Both the position numbers and the translations under genes were made by a program. The notes beneath the pieces are model-generated. The model did not search any database. It was not told the DNA's origin and saw only the letters and a list, made by a program, of their open reading frames with translations. Shown piece by piece: positions 55,035-62,227 of a stretch of 64,000 bases of DNA (its first letter is position 1; each line of letters begins with the position of its first letter). Origin of the DNA: Bacteroidales bacterium UBA4363 (GTDB taxonomy: Bacteria; Bacteroidota; Bacteroidia; Bacteroidales; Paludibacteraceae); the NCBI GenBank assembly GCA_002393965.1, contig DGSL01000001.1, positions 1 to 64,000 of the forward strand, read 5' to 3'.

Positions 55035-55630
55035 TGCTTTATTCCTTTCTTTATAACTTGTCGCATCCATACAGGAGCCAACAATAAATCATATTCTATG
55101 GTGTCAGTCTCAGGGGTTTCCATGAACAGTTGTCCAATCCTCGCTTCAACATCCTGAGTGATGTTATGCTCACCAATGCTGCGTAATGCCTGTACCATTT
55201 CTGGCATCAAACGTCCTCGGAACGCAAAGTTCTTGGGTGCCCCATGTTTCAGTGTCACTGTTCGATTTCCTAATTTCAATTTTCGCCCAGACCCAGTAGT
55301 CAGAAAAATAGTATTCATGGGTACTTGCGTTGAGAATCCTAAGCGATTAGCGGCTGTGGCTCCAGTTGGTATAACTTTTGCCTTATCTCGTTTAGCAATT
55401 TCTTTCACTAATTCGTAAGCCGAAGGGTAAAGGATGCCAAAACGTGTCTTACGTGCCTTGACATACACTCCTTTGGCTATACGCGTAACCAATCCTTCTT
55501 TCTCAAAGATGGCGAGCAGTTTGGTGACGTACTCGACATCATATTGGGGAAAAGAAGAAACAAAGAATATCTCGCCGAACTTACTGCGAGTAATCCTTTT
55601 TCTAATCTGCTGTACTACTGCATTCTCCAT
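55031..55630 (-). CDS. AbiEi-type antitoxin (DUF6088-like)
   Basis: 199 residues. N-terminal winged-helix (about residues 5-60; ITRSKFGEIFFVSSFPQYDV and LLAIFEKEGLVTRIAKGVYV) and C-terminal domain with VIPTGATAANRLGFSTQVPM. This is the type IV antitoxin that also represses its own operon. An inverted repeat (55651-55679) is placed as its operator. First gene of the minus-strand operon abiEi-abiEii-OLD nuclease-UvrD helicase. Confidence 0.88.
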   Translation of the reverse strand: MENAVVQQIRKRITRSKFGEIFFVSSFPQYDVEYVTKLLAIFEKEGLVTRIAKGVYVKARKTRFGILYPSAYELVKEIAKRDKAKVIPTGATAANRLGFSTQVPMNTIFLTTGSGRKLKLGNRTVTLKHGAPKNFAFRGRLMPEMVQALRSIGEHNITQDVEARIGQLFMETPETDTIEYDLLLAPVWMRQVIKKGIKQ

Positions 55631-55650
55631 TGATTTTTTACATAAATTAT

Positions 55651-55679
55651 GGTCGGAATGATAACAAATATTTCCGACC
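55651..55679 (-). promoter_or_regulatory. Inverted-repeat operator of the AbiE operon
   Basis: Perfect 8-bp arms GGTCGGAA (55651-55658) and TTCCGACC (55672-55679) with a 13-base spacer, 20 bases before the antitoxin start. It lies just downstream of the likely -7 box and covers the expected start point. AbiEi antitoxins are known to autorepress through inverted repeats. Confidence 0.6.
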
Positions 55680-55680
55680 G

Positions 55681-55711
55681 CATAGATACAAAAATTCTTT
55701 CATACCACAAT
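55681..55711 (-). promoter_or_regulatory. Candidate promoter of the AbiE/Gabija-like operon
   Basis: On the minus strand ATTG (55708-55711) and TATCTATG (55681-55688) are 19 bases apart, one mismatch to each consensus box. The position relative to the operator supports it. Confidence 0.5.
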
Positions 55712-55948
55712 ACTTTAAGAGTTGAAATTAAGTTTCATTGGCAAATAATCTTTTAGAATCTTCAAAAATATCTAACCCTTCTATGTGTTAAATCATCGGC
55801 GAGATCTGTTACAATAATCTGAATACCATTTCCATGCTCATTACGCAGGTTGTAAACAAGTCTGATTTGCCACAAAGAAATGGGATGAGGGGAGGGGAGT
55901 AAAAAATATGTTTTTGGATGAGGGGTGAGAAAAAGAAGTTGTAAACAT
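55712..55948. other. Intergenic region between abiE operon and rpmB promoter
   Basis: About 240 bases, no accepted gene. A G-rich purine stretch is present near 55884-55928. A minus-strand frame of about 40 codons (55755-55880) was seen but not accepted. Confidence 0.4.
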
Positions 55949-55979
55949 TTTGTCGAAAAGAAAAAAAGTTCTATTTTTG
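55949..55979 (+). promoter_or_regulatory. Bacteroides-type promoter of the rpmB operon
   Basis: TTTG (55949-55952) and TATTTTTG (55972-55979) with a 19-base spacer, full consensus. Leader to rpmB is about 55 bases. Confidence 0.75.
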
Positions 55980-56041
55980 CACCCTGTTTTGGAGAATCAA
56001 ATCCAAACCGAAAAGTAAATAACGCATAAAGACCTTATAAA

Positions 56042-56281
56042 ATGTCAAAGATTTGTCAGATTACCGGAAAGAAGGCACAGAGGGGCAATAATGTTTCTCA
56101 CGCCAACAACAAGACGAAGAGAACGTTCGACTTGAATCTGTTCAGAAAGAAATTCTACTGGCCAGAGCAGGATATGTGGATTACGTTGCGCCTGACGGCT
56201 GCAGGACTGAGAACGATCAACAAGATCGGCCTGGACGCAGCAATCAAGAAGTCGGCAAAAAAAGGATATATATTCGAGTAA
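56042..56281 (+). CDS. rpmB: Ribosomal protein L28
   Basis: 79 residues, [20 protein letters not shown] is the typical L28 N-terminus, and the rest [20 protein letters not shown] is the Bacteroidota form. First gene of rpmB-rpmG-DUF4295. Confidence 0.97.
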   Translation: MSKICQITGKKAQRGNNVSHANNKTKRTFDLNLFRKKFYWPEQDMWITLRLTAAGLRTINKIGLDAAIKKSAKKGYIFE

Positions 56282-56299
56282 AAACAGGAGGATCAAGCA

Positions 56300-56488
56300 A
56301 TGGCTAAGAAAGGAAAAGACAACAGAGTGCAAGTGATACTGGAGTGCACCGAGATGAAGGAAAGCGGTCTGCCAGGCACAAGTCGTTATATCACCACGAA
56401 GAATCGTAAGAACACTCCGGGACGCCTAGAGTTGAAGAAGTACAATCCAATCTTGAGAAAGTACACGATTCACAAGGAGATCAAGTAA
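56300..56488 (+). CDS. rpmG: Ribosomal protein L33
   Basis: 62 residues ([40 protein letters not shown]), with the expected core [19 protein letters not shown]. Only one cysteine is seen, so this is the zinc-free form. 18 bases after rpmB. Confidence 0.96.
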   Translation: MAKKGKDNRVQVILECTEMKESGLPGTSRYITTKNRKNTPGRLELKKYNPILRKYTIHKEIK

Positions 56489-56524
56489 TACTTTAATCAA
56501 CACACTACGTAAATATAGCTTACT

Positions 56525-56680
56525 ATGGCAAAGAAAGTAGTCGCAACCCTGCAGTCGGGTGAAGGAAGAACGTACTCGAAGGTTATCAAGATGGTTAAGT
56601 CTGAGAAAACCGGAGCATACGTATTTAAGGAAGAAATGGTTCCGAACGAGAAGGTTAAGGAATACATCGCAAAGAAGTAA
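56525..56680 (+). CDS. DUF4295 small protein
   Basis: 51 residues (MAKKVVATLQSGEGRTYSKV ... EKVKEYIAKK), too short to be found by length-filtered gene finding. It is the small basic protein that in Bacteroidota follows rpmG and precedes ftsY. The function is unknown; the context suggests a ribosome-related role. Confidence 0.9.
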   Translation: MAKKVVATLQSGEGRTYSKVIKMVKSEKTGAYVFKEEMVPNEKVKEYIAKK

Positions 56681-56754
56681 TTTCTGACAAACGGACCTAT
56701 ACAAATTTTTCCGGTGGTCACACAAAAATAAATGAGGTGTGACGAAGGTATATA

Positions 56755-56805
56755 AAACAAACTCCTGTCAAAAAAAAGAATGTTTTGACGGGAGTTTGTT
56801 TTTGT
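56755..56805 (+). terminator. Terminator after the rpmB operon
   Basis: A stem of about 19 bp (56755-56773 with 56783-56801; arms begin AAACAAACTCC and end GGAGTTTGTTT) followed by T residues. Confidence 0.85.
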
Positions 56806-56939
56806 TTGTAGTGCAAGATATAGACAAGAGGTGGACTTAAAAAAAGGTGGATGATGGGATAGGGCAGAAAGAAGGAGAAGGAGAATTGAGAGAGGGAAAT
56901 GAAGGAAATGCCCGTAGGGAATCTTTCGCTGACTTTTAC

Positions 56940-57015
56940 ACAAACAAAAAAACATCGCAGTCCGCTCGTAAAACACGCTCCGAAGAGGCACGAGACATTG
57001 ACAATAGCGATGTTT
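56940..57015 (-). ncRNA. Candidate small RNA of about 75 nt
   Basis: On the minus strand AAACATCGC (57007-57015) begins the transcript predicted from the promoter at 57022-57052, and GCGATGTTT (56950-56958) ends it, followed by a run of T (56945-56952 region) as in an intrinsic terminator. In between, CTCGT and ACGAG can pair, enclosing CTC-TTCG-GAG, a C(UUCG)G tetraloop hairpin. No reading frame fits. It does not look like 6S, tmRNA or RNase P RNA. Evidence is structure and promoter position only. Confidence 0.5.
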
Positions 57016-57021
57016 CGCCTG

Positions 57022-57052
57022 CAAAGTTACAGAAAGTTTCCGAACCGATAAA
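57022..57052 (-). promoter_or_regulatory. Promoter of the candidate small RNA
   Basis: On the minus strand TTTA (57049-57052) and TAACTTTG (57022-57029) with a 19-base spacer. The -7 box matches fully; the -33 box has one mismatch. The start would fall at about 57015. Confidence 0.5.
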
Positions 57053-57137
57053 GGAGCGTCCGACGTTTTATTCAAATGCCGAGCGTGCCGTGGAAGGCAT
57101 CAGAGCAAGCAAATGCGGAGATATTCCTCAAAATTTC

Positions 57138-57145
57138 TAAATTTG
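57138..57145 (+). promoter_or_regulatory. Possible -7 box for ftsY
   Basis: TAAATTTG matches TAnnTTTG, without a clear TTTG upstream. It would give a leader of about 205 bases; that leader (57150-57357) has no recognised structure. Confidence 0.35.
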
Positions 57146-57357
57146 CAAAGAACGCGCTCAAGGTGTGGAATGTGAATAGAGATAGGAAACGTGGGAGTGA
57201 ATTGTTGGAAGAGGAATGAAATCCTATTGTGTTTCGACTTTATTAAACAGACATAGAAATTTAGATAACAGACTCTTGTGGATGTATTCAAGCAGGATTT
57301 TAGATTGAAGTAAAGCATTAACAAGACGGAAAGATTTAAACAAAAAGAACAATAGTT

Positions 57358-58311
57358 ATGGCATTTTTCGGACTATTCGGAAAGAAAGAAGAAAAAGAGA
57401 CTCTGGACAAGGGATTGGAGAAGACGAAGGAATCGTTTCTGTCGAAGCTGACCCGTGCCGTTGCCGGCAAGAGCAAGGTGGATGATGAGGTATTGGACAA
57501 CCTGGAGGAGTTGCTTATCACATCAGACGTAGGAGTGGAGACGACGCTGAAAATCATCGATCGGATAGAGCGTCGTGTGGCGCGTGACAAATACGTCAAC
57601 AGCGAGGAGTTGGACCTTGTGTTGCGGGAAGAGATAGAGGCCCTGTTGCAGGAGTCGGGTTCGGAGAATGGTTCGGCGGAGAGTTATGAGGGCAGTGATC
57701 CTTACGTCATCATGGTAGTAGGGGTGAACGGAGTGGGCAAGACGACGACCATCGGCAAGTTGGCTGCCAAGTTCAAGGCAGACGGAAAGAAGGTGTATCT
57801 GGGAGCAGCGGACACGTTCAGAGCTGCGGCTACGGAGCAGTTGGTGTCATGGGGTGAGCGTGTCGGGGTGCCTGTGATCAAGCAGGAGATGGGAGCGGAC
57901 CCAGCCTCTGTCGCTTTCGACACGGTCAGTTCTGCCAAAGCCAATGGTGCGGACGTAGTGCTGATAGACACGGCAGGGCGTCTGCATAACAAGGTCAACC
58001 TGATGAATGAGTTGACGAAGATACGCAACGTAATGAAAAAGGTGGTGCCGACGGCGCCGAATGACGTGATGCTCGTGTTGGACGGATCGACGGGTCAGAA
58101 CGCCTTTGAGCAGGCGAAGCAATTCACGAAAGCGACGGAAGTCAGTTCGCTTGCCATCACGAAGTTGGACGGTACGGCGAAGGGTGGTGTCGTCATCGGG
58201 ATATCGGACCAGTTCCAGATTCCAGTTCGTTATATCGGACTTGGCGAGGGGGTTGATGACCTGCAGGTGTTCCACCGTCGGGAATTTGTAGAGAGTCTGT
58301 TTGGAAAATAG
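57358..58311 (+). CDS. ftsY: Signal recognition particle receptor FtsY
   Basis: 317 residues. Short N-terminus, then NG domain: GVNGVGKTTTIGKLAAKF (G1), DTFRAAATEQL, DTAGRLHNKVNLMNEL, TKLDGTAKGGVVI and FIGLGEGVDDL-like ending YIGLGEGVDDLQVF. It receives SRP-ribosome complexes at the membrane. Lacks the long acidic A domain of E. coli FtsY, which is usual for the phylum. Base composition from here on is visibly GC-richer than the island. Confidence 0.97.
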   Translation: MAFFGLFGKKEEKETLDKGLEKTKESFLSKLTRAVAGKSKVDDEVLDNLEELLITSDVGVETTLKIIDRIERRVARDKYVNSEELDLVLREEIEALLQESGSENGSAESYEGSDPYVIMVVGVNGVGKTTTIGKLAAKFKADGKKVYLGAADTFRAAATEQLVSWGERVGVPVIKQEMGADPASVAFDTVSSAKANGADVVLIDTAGRLHNKVNLMNELTKIRNVMKKVVPTAPNDVMLVLDGSTGQNAFEQAKQFTKATEVSSLAITKLDGTAKGGVVIGISDQFQIPVRYIGLGEGVDDLQVFHRREFVESLFGK

Positions 58312-58348
58312 ATATAGGGCTGGATCGAATTGAGAAACGGGGAAAGGC

Positions 58349-59671
58349 ATGAAGATAGACCTGATCACATTGGGATGTTCGAAGAATCTGGTGGACTCAG
58401 AGAAACTGATGCGTCAGTTGGAGGCGAACGGCTATGAGGTGGAGCACGATCCTTCGCAAGCCACGGGTGACATTGCCATCATCAACACGTGCGGGTTCAT
58501 TGGTGACGCGAAGAAAGAATCCATTGACATGATACTGGACTTTGCGGAGCGCAGGAAGAGCGGTCGGCTGAAACAGCTGATCGTGATGGGGTGTCTCTCG
58601 CAGCGCTATCGTAAGGAACTGGAGGAAGAGTTGCCGGAAGTGGACCGTTTCTACGGTAAGTTCGACTATATGGAGATGTTGAAAGACCTGGGGAAGGTCT
58701 ATCGCAGCGACCTGGCTCTGGAACGGGAGTTGACGACTCCGAAGCACTATGCCTACGTCAAGATAGCCGAAGGCTGTAACCGTACGTGTTCGTACTGTGC
58801 CATTCCGCTGATCACGGGTCCGTACCGTTCGCGTGAGATGGAGGAAGTAGTGCAAGAGGCAAAACGTCTGACCGAGTCGGGAGTCAAGGAGTTGCAGTTG
58901 ATAGCCCAGGACCTGACCTACTATGGTCAGGACCTGTATCATACTCCTAAGCTGGCAGAGTTGGTGAGCCGGCTGAGTGACCTCAGCGGTGTGGAGTGGA
59001 TCCGTCTGCACTATGCCTATCCGACGCATTTCCCCATGGACGTGCTCAAGGAGATGCGAGAGCGTGAGAACGTCTGTAAGTATCTGGACATTGCCCTGCA
59101 GCACATCTCGGACAATATGTTGACCAAGATGCGGAGGAACATCACGAAGCGTCAGACGCTGGACTTGTTAGACCGGATACGGGAAGAAGTCCCGGGTATC
59201 CATCTCCGGACTACCTTGATGGTCGGTCATCCGGGAGAGACGGAGTCGGACTTTGAGGAATTGGAAGACTTCGTAAGGCAGCAGCGTTTTGAACGCATGG
59301 GAGCATTCTGTTATTCGCATGAAGAAGAGACGTGGTCCGCCAAGCATTATGAGGATGATATACCTCTGGAAGAGAAGCAGCGCAGGCTGGATCGTCTGAT
59401 GAAGATACAAGAAGGCATTTCCGCTGAGATCAATGAGCAGAAAGTGGGGCGGATGATGCGAGTGGTGATTGACAGAGAGGAGGAAGACTTCTATGTAGGA
59501 CGGACGCAATACGACTCACCGGAGGTCGATCCCGAAGTTTTGATTCAGAAGGGAGAGAGGGGAGAGAGGGAAGAGAGAAGAGACAGAGGAGCGAAAATGG
59601 AAATCGGAGGGTTCTACGAAGTGAGGATAACGGGAGCGGAGCCCTACGACCTGTATGGAAGTTGGGAGTAA
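58349..59671 (+). CDS. rimO: Ribosomal protein S12 methylthiotransferase RimO
   Basis: 440 residues. MKIDLITLGCSKNLVDSEKL is the canonical RimO N-terminus; cysteines in NTCGFIGDAKKES and GCLSQRY bind one cluster and CNRTCSYCAIPLITG the radical-SAM cluster. A C-terminal TRAM domain is interrupted by a short RGERGEREERRDRGA insertion just before its end. It modifies Asp88 of S12. 37 bases after ftsY. Confidence 0.96.
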   Translation: MKIDLITLGCSKNLVDSEKLMRQLEANGYEVEHDPSQATGDIAIINTCGFIGDAKKESIDMILDFAERRKSGRLKQLIVMGCLSQRYRKELEEELPEVDRFYGKFDYMEMLKDLGKVYRSDLALERELTTPKHYAYVKIAEGCNRTCSYCAIPLITGPYRSREMEEVVQEAKRLTESGVKELQLIAQDLTYYGQDLYHTPKLAELVSRLSDLSGVEWIRLHYAYPTHFPMDVLKEMRERENVCKYLDIALQHISDNMLTKMRRNITKRQTLDLLDRIREEVPGIHLRTTLMVGHPGETESDFEELEDFVRQQRFERMGAFCYSHEEETWSAKHYEDDIPLEEKQRRLDRLMKIQEGISAEINEQKVGRMMRVVIDREEEDFYVGRTQYDSPEVDPEVLIQKGERGEREERRDRGAKMEIGGFYEVRITGAEPYDLYGSWE

Positions 59672-59728
59672 GAAAGGCTTACTGTCGGCAGGGAAGAGAA
59701 GAATCTTCGATGAAAGTGTGTTTTTTGA

Positions 59729-59759
59729 TTTGCGGAATCGTAGAAAAGTGTTTATATTG
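59729..59759 (+). promoter_or_regulatory. Promoter of the HU operon
   Basis: TTTG (59729-59732) and TATATTG (59753-59759) with a 20-base spacer. The -7 box lacks one T of the consensus. Leader about 20 bases. Confidence 0.5.
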
Positions 59760-59786
59760 CGAAAGTTTTCGTAAAAAAAGATAGCT

Positions 59787-60071
59787 GTGAATTATAAGGG
59801 ACTACAGACACGCATCTCAGCCAAGACGGGTCTTTCGAATGAGGAAGTCGATGTTTTGGTTCAGTCGCTTGAGAGGGTCATGCTGGAAGAATTGAAAGCC
59901 GGCAGGGTTGTCAATTTTCAGGGTTTCGGTTCGTTTGAATTGAAGCAGCGCAAGGAGCGTCAGACCGTCAATCCAATCACGCAGAAGCGATCCATCGTAC
60001 CTGCCAAGAAAGTCATTGCTTTCAAGGTCAGCGGGACGTATAAAGAATCCATTAAAGAACTGTCGAAATGA
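59787..60071 (+). CDS. HU-family DNA-binding protein (GTG start)
   Basis: 94 residues starting with GTG 59787. HU/IHF fold: LQTRISAKTGLSNEEVDVLV, then the beta-arm region FQGFGSFELKQRKERQTVNP and KKVIAFKVSGTYKESIKELS. It binds and bends DNA. The stop overlaps the next gene's ATG (ATGA), so the two HU-containing proteins are made together. A GTG start is unusual in the window. Confidence 0.93.
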   Translation: MNYKGLQTRISAKTGLSNEEVDVLVQSLERVMLEELKAGRVVNFQGFGSFELKQRKERQTVNPITQKRSIVPAKKVIAFKVSGTYKESIKELSK

Positions 60072-61639
60072 AAAACAACGATAAACTGTCGGTACAGGGC
60101 CTCATTGGAAAGGTAGCCACGTCGTCAGGCATGTCGAAGAAGGCAGTGGAGGACTTTGTACGTGCGTTCACGGCATCGATTGACGAGGGATTGCATACAG
60201 ACGGAAGTGTGCGCCTAAAGGGTTTCGGTACGTTCAAGTTAGTGTGGAACCTGCCGCGCAAGAGTGTGAACGTCCGGACGGGAGAGGAGTATATCATCCC
60301 AGGACACAACAAACTGAGTTTCGTCCCGGAGGAGCAATTGAAAACGCTATTCGGTTCGATTGAAGGAGAAGAGAAAAAAGCAGGTCCGTCACGTAGAAAG
60401 AAAGCATCATCCAGCCCGAAAGGAGAGAAGGTTCTCACCCCTCAGGAGCGATTGCATGACGAGGCAGAGCGTATCAAGCCGCAGTTGACCGGTCTGGGCG
60501 TAATGACTCCGGAAGAGGCGAATACAGAAGAAAACGAGCAGGACCGGATCCAGATGCAGCGTTTCCGTGAGCAGGCGGATGAAATCCGCAGTCTATTGGC
60601 TGACTTTGGATTCGCCGCTTCGGAAGTTGATGATTCGGTGGATGAGCAAGTGCAGACAGAGTCGGTCCCTGTGACGAAGATGGAGCCGGTAAGTGTCAAG
60701 ATGGAACCGGTGAAAAGTGAGATGGAGCCAGCCTCGACTGTAGAGGGCCTTGCAGAACCAGAGTCGAAGCAGACCGAAGCGAAAGCAGAGGGAAAAGAAC
60801 CAGAAAAAGAAAACGAAAAAGCGGAAGCAGAAACACCTGTCGTAGAGGTTCGGGCGGAAGCAGCCCTGAATCAGACAGAGGTGATAGAGAGTGAGAAGCC
60901 GAAGGAAGAGTCAGAGCCGTTTGTCTCTGTTGAGCCGTTTGTAACTGCCGTAACTACAGAACCCTCTCATCCTGCCGAACAGGCAGGAGCCGTTGTACCA
61001 GAGACACCGTCTCCTATCACGTTGAAAGCCACGGAAGAGGGGCAGCCGCAGCCGATAGAAAGTTATGATCTGGGTGAGCGTGAATTGCCGATCAAACGAG
61101 GTCATTCGAAGTGGATAGATTGGTTGATCATCCTATTGCTCTTCTGTCTTCTTGCCGGTATTCTATTCTTTATTGAATACCGCACGCAATTCTTCTCCAC
61201 GATGATAGAGAAAGCAAAGAAAGAATGGGTAAAAAGGGTAGAGCAGAAGGCACAGGCGGAGGAATTGGAGCGAAACGAAGCGGAGATCAAGGCTCAGTTG
61301 CCAGACACAGTCATCGCACCGATCGTCGTGGAGCAACAGGCTGCACCTGTTGTAGTGAACGACAAGGTGAAATCGGGGATTGATTATGAATCCTACCCGA
61401 TCAAAGAGCGTGCGGTCATCCGAACGGGAGAGACTCTGTCGTCGATTGCGAGACGCAACTATGGTCATGCAGATTTCTGGGTTTATATCTACGAAGCCAA
61501 TATAGAGAAGTTAGGTGAGAATCTGCATCCGGATGTAGGTCATGTGGTTGTAGTGCGAGAATTGCCAGAAGAACTTGTCAATCCGAAAAATGCGGAATGT
61601 CGGCAGAAGGCAAAGGATCTGGCGAAAAAATATGAATAA
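60068..61639 (+). CDS. HU-transmembrane-LysM fusion protein
   Basis: 523 residues. Residues 1-95 are an HU domain (LIGKVATSSGMSKKAVEDFV; LKGFGTFKLVWNLPRKSVNV; PGHNKLSFVPEEQLK). A glutamate/proline-rich disordered stretch follows (about 100-340). A single membrane helix comes next (WLIILLLFCLLAGILFFIEY, about 350-371), then a charged helix and a C-terminal LysM domain (VIRTGETLSSIARRNYGHAD, about 446-500). Orientation should put HU in the cytoplasm and LysM in the periplasm, so one polypeptide could join DNA to peptidoglycan. LysM is variant and its binding partner is not proven. Coupled to the HU gene upstream; a strong terminator follows. Confidence 0.88.
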   Translation: MKNNDKLSVQGLIGKVATSSGMSKKAVEDFVRAFTASIDEGLHTDGSVRLKGFGTFKLVWNLPRKSVNVRTGEEYIIPGHNKLSFVPEEQLKTLFGSIEGEEKKAGPSRRKKASSSPKGEKVLTPQERLHDEAERIKPQLTGLGVMTPEEANTEENEQDRIQMQRFREQADEIRSLLADFGFAASEVDDSVDEQVQTESVPVTKMEPVSVKMEPVKSEMEPASTVEGLAEPESKQTEAKAEGKEPEKENEKAEAETPVVEVRAEAALNQTEVIESEKPKEESEPFVSVEPFVTAVTTEPSHPAEQAGAVVPETPSPITLKATEEGQPQPIESYDLGERELPIKRGHSKWIDWLIILLLFCLLAGILFFIEYRTQFFSTMIEKAKKEWVKRVEQKAQAEELERNEAEIKAQLPDTVIAPIVVEQQAAPVVVNDKVKSGIDYESYPIKERAVIRTGETLSSIARRNYGHADFWVYIYEANIEKLGENLHPDVGHVVVVRELPEELVNPKNAECRQKAKDLAKKYE

Positions 61640-61693
61640 AAGGCGTCCACAAAACCGAGGACGGATATTCATAGTCAGGATATATGAATCAAG

Positions 61694-61725
61694 CAGGCAG
61701 GGAAAATTCCCCGCCTGTTTTTTTT
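61694..61725 (+). terminator. Terminator after the HU-LysM gene
   Basis: Arms CAGGCAGGGAA (61694-61704) and TTCCCCGCCTG (61707-61717) followed by eight T. Confidence 0.88.
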
Positions 61726-61739
61726 GATGATAAGGCTAT

Positions 61740-61870
61740 ATAGAGTGAAGGGAAGAGAGGAAAGAGAGGGAAGAGAGGGAAGAGAGTAGAAGGTAGAGAT
61801 GGGCGGACAGAAGAGAGAAAAGAGACAACGCAGAATTAGAAGCTCGGAAGAGTAGAGAGGAAGAGATGGG
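61740..61870. repeat. Purine-rich low-complexity tract
   Basis: Repeated GGAAGAGAG-type units with almost no pyrimidines across about 130 bases. The rest of the 588-base gap to the MoxR gene has a possible -7 box (TAAATTTG at 62155-62162) and no other recognised feature. Confidence 0.6.
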
Positions 61871-62154
61871 GTGATGGGGGGGAAAAAAAGTTTTTTTTCT
61901 GTTGAAAACGCCCTTATTTTCCGGTAAAGAAGCAGAAACGGGAGAACAGAAAGTACGAGAAAAAGAACGGGAGCAACGAGATCCGAGCCTAAAAAAAGAT
62001 AGAATGGAAACGGGACAATATAACGGCATGAAGCATCGTTATATATCAGGAATCATGATGGTGTGGTAAAAAGTCGCAGTGTTTTCTTGCATATTCAACG
62101 GAATATTTTAGAAGATTTAACGACAAAAAATAAGAAAAGGAGCAATTGGGGCAT

Positions 62155-62162
62155 TAAATTTG
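62155..62162 (+). promoter_or_regulatory. -7 box for the MoxR gene
   Basis: TAAATTTG matches TAnnTTTG, 66 bases before the start; no TTTG at the usual distance. Confidence 0.4.
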
Positions 62163-62227
62163 TAATTCAGAAAAAAATGTTGAAAAGCATAAAGAGACCA
62201 ATCAAACTAAACAAGCTATAAGAAAAA

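Noticed and set aside
55755-55880. A minus-strand frame of about 40 codons with protein-like composition between abiE and rpmB
   Set aside because: No start codon, entry through a low-complexity G-rich tract, and length within chance expectation. It could be a gene remnant but nothing supports a family.
42920-55930. Shared G-rich words at both ends of the defence island as possible attachment repeats
   Set aside because: Only a 9-base match (AGGGGTGAG), and similar G-rich purine words occur elsewhere in the window (for example near 61860).
56847-57140. A 97-codon plus-strand frame before ftsY
   Set aside because: Charged low-complexity composition, no homologous motif, and it overlaps the structured small RNA candidate on the other strand.
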